Shown here piece after piece: positions 21,541-34,633 of a stretch of 64,000 nucleotides of DNA. The DNA comes from Rhynchospora pubera (lineage: Eukaryota > Streptophyta > Magnoliopsida > Poales > Cyperaceae). The translations under genes and the position numbers were made by a program. The stretch is from assembly GCA_028095005.1 (NCBI GenBank), contig CM051460.1, forward strand, positions 233,572,742 to 233,636,741, given 5' to 3'. The notes below the pieces were generated by a model. That model worked only from the letters and a program-made list of their open reading frames with translations, ran no database searches and had not been told where the DNA came from. Positions within the stretch are counted from its first letter, which is position 1, and every line of letters begins with the position of its first letter.

Positions 21541-23695
21541 ATGTGCTACATCAAGGTGGCGCACTCACGTGACTCTCACGTGCACAAGCTCTCGAACCAA
21601 GCCGAACAAGAACAGGAAGGAGAAGAAGAACAGAGAAGATTGCAACGCGTGTCTCAGATCATGTCAGAGCATGGTCAGGCTAGAGAGATGTCAGTCATGG
21701 TCTCGGCTCTGACGAGAGTAGTCTCTGGCGAAGGGGTCCCGCCTGGTATTGGAGGAGCGATGTCAGCATTGCCTACGAAGAGAGAAAGAGAGAATGAGGC
21801 GGTGATACCAGAGGAGGTGCTGAGGTATTACCGAGGTTTCGCCAATCAATGGTGGACCGGGTCCAGGCAAGCAGGAGATGCGTCGACGTCATCCGTCTTA
21901 GGTGGTGAGATTTCATTGGCTCTCTCTTCAAATTTTTGTTTTCGTAGGTCGGTAAATACGAGAAGAACTCATCAATTCAGTAACAGTAAAGAAGAGTCGG
22001 TACGAAAAGAGGGGTAAAAATGTCATTTTTGTTCGAGAATTAGGTCACATGAGAGATTTAAAAAGTTGCTGCGTCATGTTGGGTTGTGTTAGAGTTTGAC
22101 ACGTAGATAGGGTGGCTAACGTGGTAAAATACCACGGAAACCAACCATGCCGTTACCGTGCCACATAAAAACGGTAAAAATCAACCATGCCACTTACCGT
22201 TCCATTTAATAAACGAAACAGATTTCTGTTCCATCAACCGTTCCACTTACCATTTTCTATTGAAAAAACCAATTTCAGTATTTCATTTATTGATAACGGT
22301 ATAAACAACCGTGCCACATACCGTTCCGTTAAAAACACGGTACAAATTTTTGTGCCATTTACCGTTCCATTTCAGTTAAACGAAACGGCATAACGGTAAA
22401 TGGTGTACCGTTGACACCCCTACACGTAGAAGTTGATTACTTAATTGGGTAACATGATCAGTTTAAGGTTTATAAACTTGGTCCAATTGAGATATTTTTA
22501 AGTTGATTTTAGGTAACGAAAGTAAAATAGCAAGATTGATTGGTAGGAAGCATGAACACGACTCCTGAAATTAACATAGTCCAGAAGAGATTTTTGAGAT
22601 GTATAAATTAATGAATAAAATCTTGCACCGTTTCAGAATAGAACTATTTATAGAAGAGAATTTCGTTTTCCATAATAGTAATCATGAGTTCATGCGTACG
22701 TATGAATTAGAATCTACAATAATTGATGGTTATCAACTCTGTACTCTAAACTAAGGAGAAAAAAGAAATTTGATTCTGATACTCTCTTGTACGTTGAATT
22801 AATCTTAACAAAGACATTTGCTGAAAAGGGATATTGTTATTTAAAAACTTCGTCGAATCTTTTTCTTATCTATTGAATATATATACTTATATATACTCTG
22901 TTTTCTTAATTCTGTTCTTTCCATTCCCAAAAGAAGCAAACAAAGCATCTCTAACCAAAACTATTTCCTCATCTCATTTCAACTACAGGTACAGTTCCAA
23001 GTTCTCAACAGCAAGCCATGTCGACACCATCACCTTCCTCCTCCTCTGCGGGAACACCGGCAGGAACAGAGGCCCCCTCTCTCTCTCCTCCAACCTCTTC
23101 TTCCTCTTCGCAATCACAAAAGAAGCGCTACCGAGGTGTCAGGCAGCGTCCTTGGGGCAAATGGGCCGCTGAAATACGGGATCCTCACAAGGCGGCCCGT
23201 GTCTGGCTCGGTACCTTTGACACAGCTGAGGCAGCTGCACGGGCCTATGACGAGGCGGCGCTTCGTTTCCGTGGCAACCGTGCAAAGCTAAATTTCCCTG
23301 AGAATGCGACTCTGAATCCTACGTCGACACAAGTGCGGGCACCAGCACAGATGGCGGTTCCACCGCCTATTATGGTGACTCCGCCATCACTTCTGGATGC
23401 TTCGAGGGATGTTATGGGGTTGTACCCGTATAGGGGTGCCAACCCAACACCGCTTCTCAATCAGGTCTTGAATACACAGAGACCCTCAAGCTCTGTGCCA
23501 ATGCCTCCTCTGTTTTACAGCAGTGATGTAAACAGAGGAGGAACAGAACAAGTTGGTAATTTTGGATATGCAGTTGGAACTGGCAGTGCGAGTTCAAGTG
23601 GAGCTGCGGCGAGTGGTTCCGGCTATTCACCGGAGTTCGAATGGCCGGACTTTGAATGGTGTCAGCCGACACAACAGCCTCCGAGTTCTGGATAG
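21541..23695 (+). CDS. AP2/ERF transcription factor, group X (ABR1/ERF110-like), two exons
   Basis: Exon 21541-21904 and exon 22989-23695 join across a GT/AG intron with matching phase to give 356 residues without stops. The start MCYIKVAHSRD resembles the conserved N-terminus of Arabidopsis ABR1, and EMSVMVSALTRVVSG is the group X signature, so I take 21541 rather than the internal ATG at 23018 as the start. The AP2 domain is at about residues 168-226: RYRGVRQRPWGKWAAEIRDP, VWLGTFDTAEAAARAYDEAA and FRGNRAKLNFPE. It has the Ala and Asp of the ERF type that favour GCC-box binding. The C-terminus is S/G-rich and ends in an acidic-aromatic patch (FEWPDFEW), likely an activation motif. Expected role: nuclear regulator of stress, wound or abscisic acid responses, as known for this group. 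A hAT MITE lies in the intron. This is the only complete host gene here. Confidence 0.93.
22108..22422. mobile_element. hAT-type MITE inside the ERF intron
   Basis: 315 bp flanked by perfect 8-bp duplications CACGTAGA (22100-22107 and 22423-22430). The left end TAGGGTGGCTAACG and the right end CGTTGACACCCCTA are inverted relatives. The interior is built of ACCGTTCC/GGAACGG-like pieces in both orientations. It sits in the middle of the 1.08-kb intron and does not touch the splice sites. Confidence 0.88.
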
Positions 23696-24641
23696 TTTAG
23701 TTATCTGTTTTTTTCTTTTTCTTTTATACTTTTTTTGTTCACATATACATTTGATTATTTGATAGATATGAGAAATAACATATTGTTAGATTCGTAAAAT
23801 GTTCATTTTTGTTATTTTTTTCCTATACTATATAGTGTATTTTTCTAACATATTGTTAGATTCGTAACTGTTTCATTAAATGGTTGACCATGTCTGCAAT
23901 TTGCTTAATTGCATAGTGTAGAACTTTGATCCTAAATTTCTTGTGAATGTCGAGTAGCCGCGTATACAAGAAAAAGAAAGGAAAGGAAAAAAAAAATGAT
24001 TGTCGATTTGGTCGGCTGTTTCGTATGGTGGTAGTTGAGTTTTTTTTTTTTTTTTTTTAAGTACGTTTTAGTGTTTACATGTGGAAGATGTGCTACTACC
24101 ACCGAATGACATTCGCTTATAAAAAAATGCATATTGTTGTCCTTTTCATGTGAAAATGTAAAAATGCATATTTTCTTTGGTTTAAAAAAAAAATATATAG
24201 CTGCTAAATATTAGGTTGATCGTATTTTATTAACTGAAAATAATTAGACTCTTAATTTATAGTTTTCTAAAAGTGAAAAAAGAGAAAAATTATCTCAACA
24301 ATCAAGAAAAAAAAAGTAAAATTTGTTAGACTCTTAATTTAATAATTGATTTGTTTTTATTTTTTGAAGGCGTAGTGTATGCAATCACATAAAAAGCGGT
24401 CGATCTCGACCGTATAAAAAAAATTAATCAAAATATTATTTGTTCTTTCACGCAGATTTTAATTATGAAAAAAAAAATTAGACCATGTATTCGCTACCAA
24501 AAGGTGATTTTCGTCCGGAAAGAGAACAAACATTGATCATGGAGTGTTCATGTGCACTTTTGTGTAGCGGGTTGTACAAAGTACCAAACAAACGCAACCA
24601 GAATCGCAATATTAATTTGTTCAGCGAATATCAGAACAAAT
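23696..24641. other. 3' region of the ERF gene and intergenic DNA
   Basis: AT-rich. A direct repeat TAACATATTGTTAGATTCGTAA occurs near 23776 and 23848. A T run of 18 bases lies near 24041. Nothing else is recognised. The last five bases (CAAAT, 24637-24641) are the left target duplication of the Copia element. Confidence 0.45.
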
Positions 24642-24910
24642 TGTTGTAAAATAAAGGTGGAAGAAAGAAATAATGAACAATATATCAAGAGTAAGACAAT
24701 ATTCTCAATCACAAATTTCAGAATTTTATTCTCTCATTCCTACTATCCATACAAATGTACAATGCCTCTATTTATAGGCTACAAAAATAATATCTCACAT
24801 AATGACAATAAATATGTAGTGGAGATCATGGATATAAATGTGTAGTGGAGATAAATGCTTAGTGGGAATATGAAGATGAACAATCCACATAATTATTTAA
24901 TTTCATAACA
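24642..24910 (-). repeat. 3' LTR of the outer Copia element
   Basis: 269 bp, TGTTG...AACA on the plus strand, almost identical to 39750-40018. The adjoining polypurine tract at 24911-24921 marks it as the 3' LTR. Confidence 0.93.
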
Positions 24911-25098
24911 CTTCCCCTTGGATGTCCATCTTTAATTATACACTATTAATATGATACTTCAGGATCAATATTAATATGGTACTTCTGGACCAATTTATCT
25001 GCCTCATTAAAAACCTTACCAAGAAAAACCCATTGGGATAAAAACTTGGATAAGGGAAAAAGAGTGCAGTGTGTATAATACTTCCCCTCATTTTAATA

Positions 25099-26613
25099 TT
25101 ATTGGATATCCTTTAGTCGATGTAGACCTATCTTCTTTCTGAGTTGTTCAAAAACACTTGTTGGTAAAGATTTTGTGAATAGGTCGGCCAAATTGTTGCA
25201 TGATTGGATTTTCTGAACATCTATTATACCATCCTTTTGTAGATCATGTGCCCAGAAGAACTTTGGTGCAATGTGCTTAGTTCTATCTCCTTTGATGTAT
25301 CCTTCTCTTATTTGTGCTATACATGCTGCATTATCTTCATATAATAGAGTAGGATTTTCTTTGATATTTTCAAGTCCACATTCTTCTTGAATATTTTGGA
25401 TAATTGACCTTAATGAAACACATTCCCGACTTGCTTCATATAAAGCAATGATTTCAGCATGATTTGATGATGTGGCAGTTAGAGTTTGCTTTATAGACCG
25501 CCATGAAATTGCAGCTCCACAATAAGTAAATACATATCCTGACTGAGATCGCGCCTTATGCGGGTCTGACAAATAACATGCATCTGCATAACCAACTAGA
25601 TTGAATTTTGAATTCTTTTGATAGTATAGTCCCATATCACGAGTTCCACAAAGATAACGAAAAACACCTTTAATTCCATTCCAATGTCTTCGGGTTGGTT
25701 TGGAACTATATCTTGACAATAAATTTTACAGCAAATGCAATATCAGGTCTTGTATTATTTGCAAGATATAATAACGCGCCAATTGCGCTAAAGTATGGTA
25801 CTTCAGGACCAAGTACTTTTTCATCATTTTCTTGGGGACGAAAAGGATCATTTTCTACATTTAATGATCGTACAACCATTGGTGTTCTCAAAGGATGAGC
25901 TTTATCCATATTGAATCGTTTTAGTATTTTTTCTGTATAATTTGGTTGATGGATAAATATTCCATTCTTTAGGTGCTCGATCTGCAGGCCGAGACAAAAT
26001 TTAGTTATTCCAAGATCTTTCATTTCAAACTCTTTTTCAACAATTTTGCAGTATTTTCGATTTCTTCAGGAGATCCAATAATATTTAAATCATCAACATA
26101 AACTGCAACTATTGCAAAACCTAAATTTGATTTTTTAATAAAAATACATGGACTAACTACATTATTTTTATATCCTTCTTTTAAAAGATACTCACTAAGT
26201 CGATTGTACCACATTCGACCTGATTGTTTTAGTTCATATAAAGATCTTTTCAATTTTATGGAGTACATTTCTTTAGGTTTTGATCCATATGCTTCTGGCA
26301 TTTTTAATCCTTCAGGGGTTTTCATATATAAGTCACTATCAAGTGAACCATATAAATAGGCTGTGACAACATCCATAAGTTGCATTTTCAGATTTTCTCT
26401 GACTGTGAGACCTATTAAAAATCTGAGAGTTATCGCATCCACTACAGGTGAATACGTTTCTTCATAATCTACTCCATATATTTGTGTAAATCCTTGTGCC
26501 ACTAATCTTGTTTTGTATCTCACAATTTCATTTTTCTCATTTCTTTTGATGGCAAATACCCATCTGTAACCTACAGAGTTAACATTTTTGGGTGTTTGGA
26601 CTACTGGTCCAAA
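25099..26613 (-). pseudogene. Outer Copia pol, 3' half: reverse transcriptase and RNase H
   Basis: Continues the pol interrupted at 36406. The reverse transcriptase (RVT_2) starts near 26600 with GYRWVFAIKRN, then RLVAQGF, DYEETYSPVV and the catalytic YVDD near 26105. One base is missing near 26030, where LLKK should continue into the EFEMKDLG frame. A second one-base loss near 25725 disrupts the NLLSRYS region. The RNase H part (25719-25099) is open: GYADACYLSDP, SSNHAEIIALYEASREC, LLYEDNAACIAQ and HIAPKFFWAHDL carry the acidic residues expected for catalysis. The stop is at 25101-25099. The frameshifts make the gene non-functional. Confidence 0.9.
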
Positions 26614-28389
26614 TGTTAGAAAATTGCCCAATTTTAACTTTAGACTAATTACTTTTAATTAATCCAATTAAACAAAGAGCAAGAAGATCTAGTACATAGC
26701 TAATTCGACACAAAGAGAAAGGGGTGGAATTTACCTCCCGCGAAATCGTATTCGCGGGGCTCGATTCTACGGCATGGGAATCGATGGGGTGCTCTCCTTC
26801 GCCTCCTAATCGCGTGCCTCGAGTCCACCAAGGAAACTAACCATTCTCATAGGTCCTATGCTAGTAGGAACTAGAGGAATGCTCATCCCTTTACTATTCT
26901 TGAACTAATTTTAGGAATAGTTATTCTCAACACATGAGACCTATTATTAATCAATGGAAGAGAGCATAAAATGGAATAGAGAAAACTAATTTTCTCTCTT
27001 GAAGGTGGCGGCTAGAGAAGGAGGCAAGAGGAGGAGAGAGAACTAGGGTTGGAAGGCAACAACTAGTGGTCCTTATATAGAGATCAAGTCCAACCTTCTT
27101 ACCTCACTATTTACCATTTTGCCATCACCTAAGGCCGGCCAAAATAAAGGCCTAAATGGGCCTTTTCCATATTTTAATTATTTTCTCTTAAGCCTATTAT
27201 ATCAATTATATAATGGGCCTATCCAATTGATTATTATTTCGGCTCACAACGGCTAATTAAATTAAGCCTATTTATTCAATATAATTCCTACAATTATATT
27301 AAATATTGTTGAGCATAATTAATTATCAACTCAATGATAATTACTTTGGGATAAGCATATGTATTAAATTAATTTCTATATGATCCTTTTGATGTAATTA
27401 ATTATAACGGTTTGCAACGGTATATAATTAATTAATTAATCAACTCATCATATTTTTGCATTCTCCAATGCAAACAAATCAATTAATACACTGTATGGTT
27501 AAAGTCCTATTTGTGTGACCCTTTGAGGATTTATGCTAAGTTGGACATGGAATTAAATCTCTATTTAATTCCAATAATCATAAGCGGTATCTAGCAACAC
27601 GTTATGATTCCCAATTCACATAAATAGTGTACTGCTACAATATTTCAATCCTGCATAAGAGAATAAATGTATTTCCCTATTTTAATTCTTATGTCTCACG
27701 ATATCATCGTATAATCCAAGATAGGAATGTGTCATTCTTGTAGATTATACGTTTCTTGATCTAGAGATAATTGTATAAAGTTGCATGCAAACAATCTATC
27801 TCCATCAAGGGGCCCAAACAGATATCGTCACTCACTAAGTGAATTAATGAGGGACATACGGTTTTCTTGATGATTAACTTTTCCCCGCACAATTCAAGAG
27901 AACATAAATAAAGTCCGTATAGCAGTCCTTATCGGGAATCAGCGGTAGACGATATTTATTGAACCTATCCTCATGTGGAAAAGATAAACATCTCAAACTT
28001 AGAACCAAAATCATAACGAAATAAACAATGACACATAACACAATCCATATGTTTATTTCGATGGGTCAAGTCCTGTGCTATGTTCCATAACATACACATA
28101 TGCAATTAAGTTGGTAACTCTTTACCTATGATTAGTAGAACTTAATCATCACTTAACTTGCATACTAATCTTATATGATAATTAATGTTCCTTGTTAATT
28201 ATCAAGATTATGGACCGTTTAGATTTATTATTGTCATTCTAAAGAATGATCAACAGAGATCTACAATTCAGATCCTCAACCTGAATGATCTGTCAATAAT
28301 AAACCTAGGAACAGATGATAAAATCTCATCCAAAACATAAACTAATAATAAGTCATTAAATTATTGACTTCTAGGACATAACTCTAACA
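26614..28389 (-). repeat. 3' LTR of the nested element
   Basis: 1776 bp, direct copy of 34634-36405. The purine-rich CCAAGTGGGAGAT on the minus strand just inside (28402-28390) fits a polypurine tract and marks this as the 3' LTR. Confidence 0.92.
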
Positions 28390-28626
28390 ATCTCCCACTT
28401 GGCCTAGAGTCAATCAGTAGTGACTTCTAGCCAACGAAGAATTGAGAACAATGTCATATATCTACATATATACATTTCTCGGACCTCAAAATAAATAATA
28501 CGCTTATAGCTAGTTACTCATACGTCCACCACGTATGGATGCATAACTGCATCTCGTATACTGCTCAAGGTAGAGGTCGTGCTAGAGTGTTCGCTGTGTT
28601 CGCAAACCTATCCAAAAATTGTTTGA

Positions 28627-28749
<123 letters not shown>

Positions 28750-28884
28750 CTATATATATTCTTGATCACCATCATATGATATCAAGTGATATCGTTATAG
28801 ATCATATTTGAATCTCCAATGTAACATTGGGTTCTTTAGGAGTAAGTTATAGTTCGAGATGCTTAGAACCATAATAACTCAACT

Positions 28885-30095
28885 AAGAAATCGATCCGAA
28901 ATAAACTTCTTTTATTGCTTCACAAGTTGCTATGTATTTTGCTTTGGTGACGGAAACGGTTGTAATATTCCATTTAGAACACCTTCTAAACTTACAACAC
29001 CACCTTTTAGCAAAATATGTATTTCAACTGTGATTATATCAATCTTTCGAAAAACTAGCATTAGTGTAATTAACTTACACGAGCTCTCTTTCATCTTAAG
29101 AGATGAAACATTATATCACTCTTTCTCATAAGGTACTCGAGGATATCCTTGACTATCGTCCTAATGTGTCTCTCTTGTATCCATTTGACAACTGTTTGTC
29201 ATATCCTTTGGATACTACACATCGGGGCATATGCATAAATATGACGTACACAATGAAACTCATAATGAAAGAATGCTTGAACTATTTCATGCACTTTCTT
29301 GAATTGAGTTGCAATAGACCGAGTTAAAACACTCAAGTCATGCCATGTGACGTACAGTTAGACATCCTTTCTTGGAGTGTAACTTTCGTGTTTCTAGAAC
29401 ACTTCGTCAATATATGCATATTTGTTCAAACCTAACATCCATCATAATCTATCTTCAAAGATTTGTTTCCTAGGATCAGGTGATTTCGCCCAAGTTCTCA
29501 TTTGAGAAAGCATTCTCCAAAGAGATCTTGACAATATTCATTTTCTTAATGTTATTCCCAATTAATGAATTGTTATCTTGAACAATACAAGTAATACAAT
29601 TATGCTCCCACTGAATATCTTGTTTATACAAGATACTTTTGACGAAGTTCAACTCCTTGACTTCATTGTCAAAACTTTTATTCCAATCTCCACAACACAT
29701 GCTTTAATCCATTTATGGATCCTTGAAGCATGCGTATGTTTTTAGCAATACATAAAACCTTGATTTGTGTCAAATGCACAACATCATCCTTCATTCATAC
29801 GAAGAAGGCGGTTTTATGTGTTTTTCCATATATCAATATATATGAAATAAAACTATTGCTAGAATGATCTTTATTGACTTTTACATAGCCACAAGCAAGA
29901 GGTTGTGCTTTGTACGTAGTCAACTAGTCATCGACTTAGACATAGCTACAAGCGAGAAGCCGCGCTTTGTACATAGTCGATTTGTTATCCATGTCGATCT
30001 TTCCTTTTGAAGATCTAAAACGTTCTTGATGGATTGCTCCTTCATGAACATCAACCAATGTCTATACCTTTTTGTTATACATGGATTTTATTTAA
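28885..30095 (-). pseudogene. Eroded Copia reverse transcriptase and RNase H relic
   Basis: Translated on the minus strand and allowing stops and shifts, recognisable Copia blocks appear in order. Around 30090-29950: SMYNKKV, TLVDVHEGA and STMYKARLLA, like the usual SMxxNxVWxLVDLP and YKARLVAKG. Around 29830-29700: KTAFF and GSINGLKH, for KTAFLNG and SIYGLKQASR. Around 29700-29476: WNKSFDNEVKELNFVKS and SLIGNNIKKM, where the YVDD box is lost. Around 28955-28895: KAKYIATCEAIKEVYFGS, for the RNase H AEYxAAxEAxKE block. It cannot make protein. It shows that the nested element descends from a Copia element. Confidence 0.72.
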
Positions 30096-30099
30096 AGAT

Positions 30100-33000
30100 C
30101 ATATGAATTCAAACCATATATGTGGAATCGGATCGTTCCATCGTTTTTTCTTGTTTATCAACGGATTCTCATATGCTAAGTTTGAGAATGTCGTGAAGCC
30201 AATGCACCAAACGGCTTAGGCAATCAACTCTCGTTGATCTTTTGTAGGATTGGTACTTGAGGTTCATGAACTTCTTCTACAACGATTTGTTGAACGAGTT
30301 CTTGACTCCTCATATATTCCATGAGTTTCTCGAACATCATCAACTCGTGAGATGGTTGAGTCCTCATTGGAAGGAGCGTACTATTAAACTTCTTTCAAAA
30401 CAACTTGTGAATGAAGTTTCGCTCAACTCCCACTAAGTACCATCTATGGAGTGACAAGTTTCCCATAAGAGTACTTCTTGTAGTGATGCATAAACTATTT
30501 TAATGCTCACTTTACTCCCACTACTTCTTCTTGAGAATTTCAATTCATCAAGACTACATTATGATTAGCAACAACTACTTTGTTCTTATCATATTCGTGG
30601 AAGTAGTGCCTTTTAATATAAAGCATCCTACAAATATTAAATGTCTTATTTGGGTACAAGCTTATCAACGATCTTGAAATAAGCTTATCAACACCAAATC
30701 TTAAGAAGCATTATACTTAGAGATCAAAATCTCGTAAGATATATTCCTCAATAGACTTCGATGGAACACCATTCAGTGTAAACAATATTATCCTCAAACA
30801 TAATTCCTTAATACGAGTTGAATAAGTCCATTTGAATTATTATCGATCGAACAAAATATTGTTCGATACCTCCATTCTTGGACATATTATTCCTCATGGA
30901 GCGAGTTATGAAACTATTTTCATACTCTTTAGATAATATTTCAAATTATACGACTTAACTCCTTATTTACCACGATTAATTGTAAGACTTCTATTTTTCT
31001 TGAACGGTCTTTTAAACTTCACTCTTGAACTCCTTTAAACTAGTCAAAAGGTTCATACTTATACCTTATCAAATAGATATGTTAATATCTACAATGATCG
31101 TTGGTTAAGTAGTAAAGTATCAACAACCTTTCATTGCACAAGTACTTATAGGTCTTTATACATCAATATGTATAAGTCCTAATTAATTCACTTGTCCTTA
31201 AACCTTCATAGGTTAAAAGGCACTTATGTCATTTAACAAACATGATTCGCATACCAATCGATTTGAAATCGAATTGAATTACGAGCTCTATGTTACGTAG
31301 ACTCTCGTAATGCGATTCTCGTTTATGTATGTGACTAAGCGGTTATATATAACATGAAAGTCAAAATACTTTATGTTAAGTCTTACGCATCCTATTTGTC
31401 ATTCAAAATTTGTTTATCTATTTCAAGCAAATTCAATCAAGATGCATGAGATCATATAAACAAATCTATAATAAAAGATCTTGTCTTTTACAAAACATAA
31501 TCATCCATCATTGAATATGAAATGTCGATATTATGAGAGGTTTTAGAATTAAGGTATGCAACCTTCAATTCCTAAACAAACTCTTAATAAAGATAACTCT
31601 ACGTATTCAATGGTAATGACTTAAATGAATAAGTCATTTCCTATACGGAGTTAACTTTGCATCTCTCGAACATTATCTTATTCTTCATTGCTAACACATT
31701 TCTTTAAATGCGAGCATATGAACTAGTATCAAGTTACTAGTGTGAATTAAAGATAGTGAGATAATTTGAACAACAAATACACTTTAGGATTAGAATATTT
31801 CTAATCGTCACAATCATGATATTTCGGACAACCTTTCAAATGCCTCCCATAAACGGCAAATGAAACATCTCATGTGACACATGGTCATCAATGAGAGTCT
31901 CGAAATTTCAACTCATACATTGGTGAAGTATTTCTTGAATACTTAATCAATCACCTTTTTGCATTAAAAAGCGTGCGAAAAAGGTAACATTATATCCTTC
32001 ATGATTCCAAAAAGATCGTATGACAATATCAACAATCCTTGATATCGGAGATTAATATCTCTAGTCATCAATTAGCTACTTCAATCTTTCGATTTGTGAG
32101 CTAATGAAACATTCATATAACTTCTTAAAAGAATAATCTCTTGGTCAACTCATATTCTTTATACTCAATCATAAATGATGGAGTTAATATCTACTTTCTC
32201 CAAGAACACTTTCTTGAGTAAGCGGATGAGAACGTACGAGTTAATTTTAGTCCATATGAATTCGCTAATTCAAAGGTCTAGAAATTTCAAATGAGGATAT
32301 TAAGCATACGCTTTATTGAATAACTTTTCGCCAAAAGTCAATCAATCATCGCGTTGCTACGTTCGGGTAGTTTGAGGAAAGTTTTGGGAATTGACATACT
32401 CAAATTTCTCTTCACTAAGATCGTGTCTTAGGAATCGGTATTACTTCTTTAAGTGAATACTTTTAGAAACGAGTTTGTTAATTTTCAAAGATTGATCGCA
32501 ACAAAATTAACAATTTAAACATCTATAACAAAATCAATTTACGGTCATTTAGTTTATGCAATTGTTTTATTTATAACAAATAAAACTCCCACTACAATTA
32601 TTTAATGTCCCTAATGTAGTAGGTTTTCCAAGATCCCTATTTTCGTTGAGATGATGCTAGCGTCGGCGTGACACCAAAAACAACTAGATAGAGTAGGTTC
32701 TCCAACCAATCATTCCATATGATTCTTGGTTTGTGAAATATCACATGTACATCCACAAACTTTGCCCCGATGTCCAATCCGATTAGAAAACATCGTTAAG
32801 TAACCTTTCTCTATTTGCTCCTAGTAAATCCGATTTACACCCCGACACGGATGATGGAACACGATGTCCCGCGTCGGCGAGAATGCATCAATGAACGATC
32901 ATACACGTTAGAAGGGGATAGAGAGAAGGAGGGCGATTTAACTTAATCATGTTTTGTTTGGGACAATCAATTAAGTGACACTTGTTTGGTGGTCATGTAA

Positions 33001-34619
33001 GCATACACCCATACCTAGCCTATGACAATTCATAGCAATCACAAGCAATCACATATAAGCATCTCATTATTGTGGGTTTGTATGGCTCCCTCTTGCATTA
33101 GTTTCGCCTCATCGTCCATGAAGCAAAACTAATCTAATCCTTGTCCCTCCCACTAAATTCTATAAGGATCTAAATCCTATAAAATAAAGGAACAAAAATA
33201 CATGTGAAAATATCCTATTCCCATCCTATCCTTAGGGGCATGCAAGCCTCACAAGTTACATCAAAAATTAATCAACGAATTAATTAATTAATGGCACCAA
33301 AGGCCGCATTACAAACATTCACACATGCATTCAATTTACAACCACAAGGCATTGAGTCTTGAGCCATACTAAACCCACTATCCACCTACAAAACAAAGTT
33401 AGCACATACAAGCACTTTGTTTCCAATTAACGATTTTCAAGCATCTTTGCGTATCGTTTGCTATAAGTAAATTCCGTGTATAAATTCTCAATTTTAAACA
33501 ACCAAACTTGTTTAAATTCATTTAGAAAGTTCTTTCAACATCCCATAACTGAAAGGAGATCAAACAAGGAGTTTTCTAATTAATTTCAACTAGTTTGAAT
33601 ACTTAGAAAAACAGTAATTTATTAAAAAACGTAACTAATAGAATCCAACAAAACAATAGTTTTTGGTCTCCAAAAATTCTCAAATAAATTACTTAAGCTC
33701 CTTATCATAATTGTGATTACCAGTAAAAATTTCAAGAAGAGATCTTAAACCATATGGGAGAATCAAAAATGACAAATCTCTTACAAGTGCACGAAACACC
33801 GTTATGAGATTTTCAGCTTATCCTCTCAACCATTTAGTCTTTTAGACCACCTTCTATCCAGTTTTTTATATATACAATATACATAGAAAAACTAGTTTAG
33901 ACTATAGGCTATCCATCCATGAAAAGAAAATAACCAAGTTCAGTTCAAAAAAATCGAGCTACATACTAAACAATCAACAAATTCTGTACTAGAACAGACT
34001 GTCGATCGAAATGTTTTAACCTAGTTGAAGGTCCAAACTTCCATGAAAAGTTATGAAACTAATTTTCCTGGAATCCTAACTCAAAATAGAACAACTCCAT
34101 TTAAACAGAATTTTTAAAAGAGTTCTCAGTTGGTACAGTTTATTAGAACAATCGATTTGCTCAACAAACTGGATCTGACAAGATCTTCCTTTTCATACTT
34201 GAAAACCCACAAATTAATCTAAGTCATGCAACAATTTATACATGCTCAGAAAGAGCTTCAAGTCCTCTTTAAATCTAGCCATAGAACACTGGTACTTATA
34301 TTCAAAATATAAATCTTTCAAGCCATTCAAACAGGACAGTGCGAGCAGAAACTGGTTCTGCGCACTGTCGCCGTTTTATTCACAATAAATCTATACTAAT
34401 TCAGAAAAATATGAATCTAAAGCCAAACGAATCACAATCCAAAGATCTACAACTTTCATGTAGATGGAAAGATCTTCCAGAGAACATATCACATCGAAAA
34501 ACGCGAAACAACACAGAAAATACTATTTTCAGACAGCAAACAAACGCATCATCTCTACTAATCCGTTAATTAGCTAATTTCTCTTAATTAAGTGTCAAAA
34601 TAGCTTAAGTACGACCATG
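30100..34619. other. Interior of the nested element, no coding capacity seen
   Basis: AT-rich sequence without ORFs over about 76 codons. It should correspond to the integrase, protease and gag part of the ancestral Copia and to the leader, but I recognise no motif with confidence. Confidence 0.5.
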
Positions 34620-34632
34620 TGCTCTGATACCA
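34620..34632 (-). promoter_or_regulatory. Primer-binding site of the nested element (initiator tRNA-Met)
   Basis: On the minus strand TGGTATCAGAGCA lies one base inside the 5' LTR. This matches the 3' end of plant initiator tRNA-Met, the commonest primer for plant LTR elements, and fixes the element's orientation. Confidence 0.93.
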
Positions 34633-34633
34633 C

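Noticed and set aside
23018..23695. Single-exon 225-residue ERF starting at 23018
   Set aside because: The upstream exon with MCYIKVA and the group X motif joins in phase through good splice sites, giving a longer and more typical protein.
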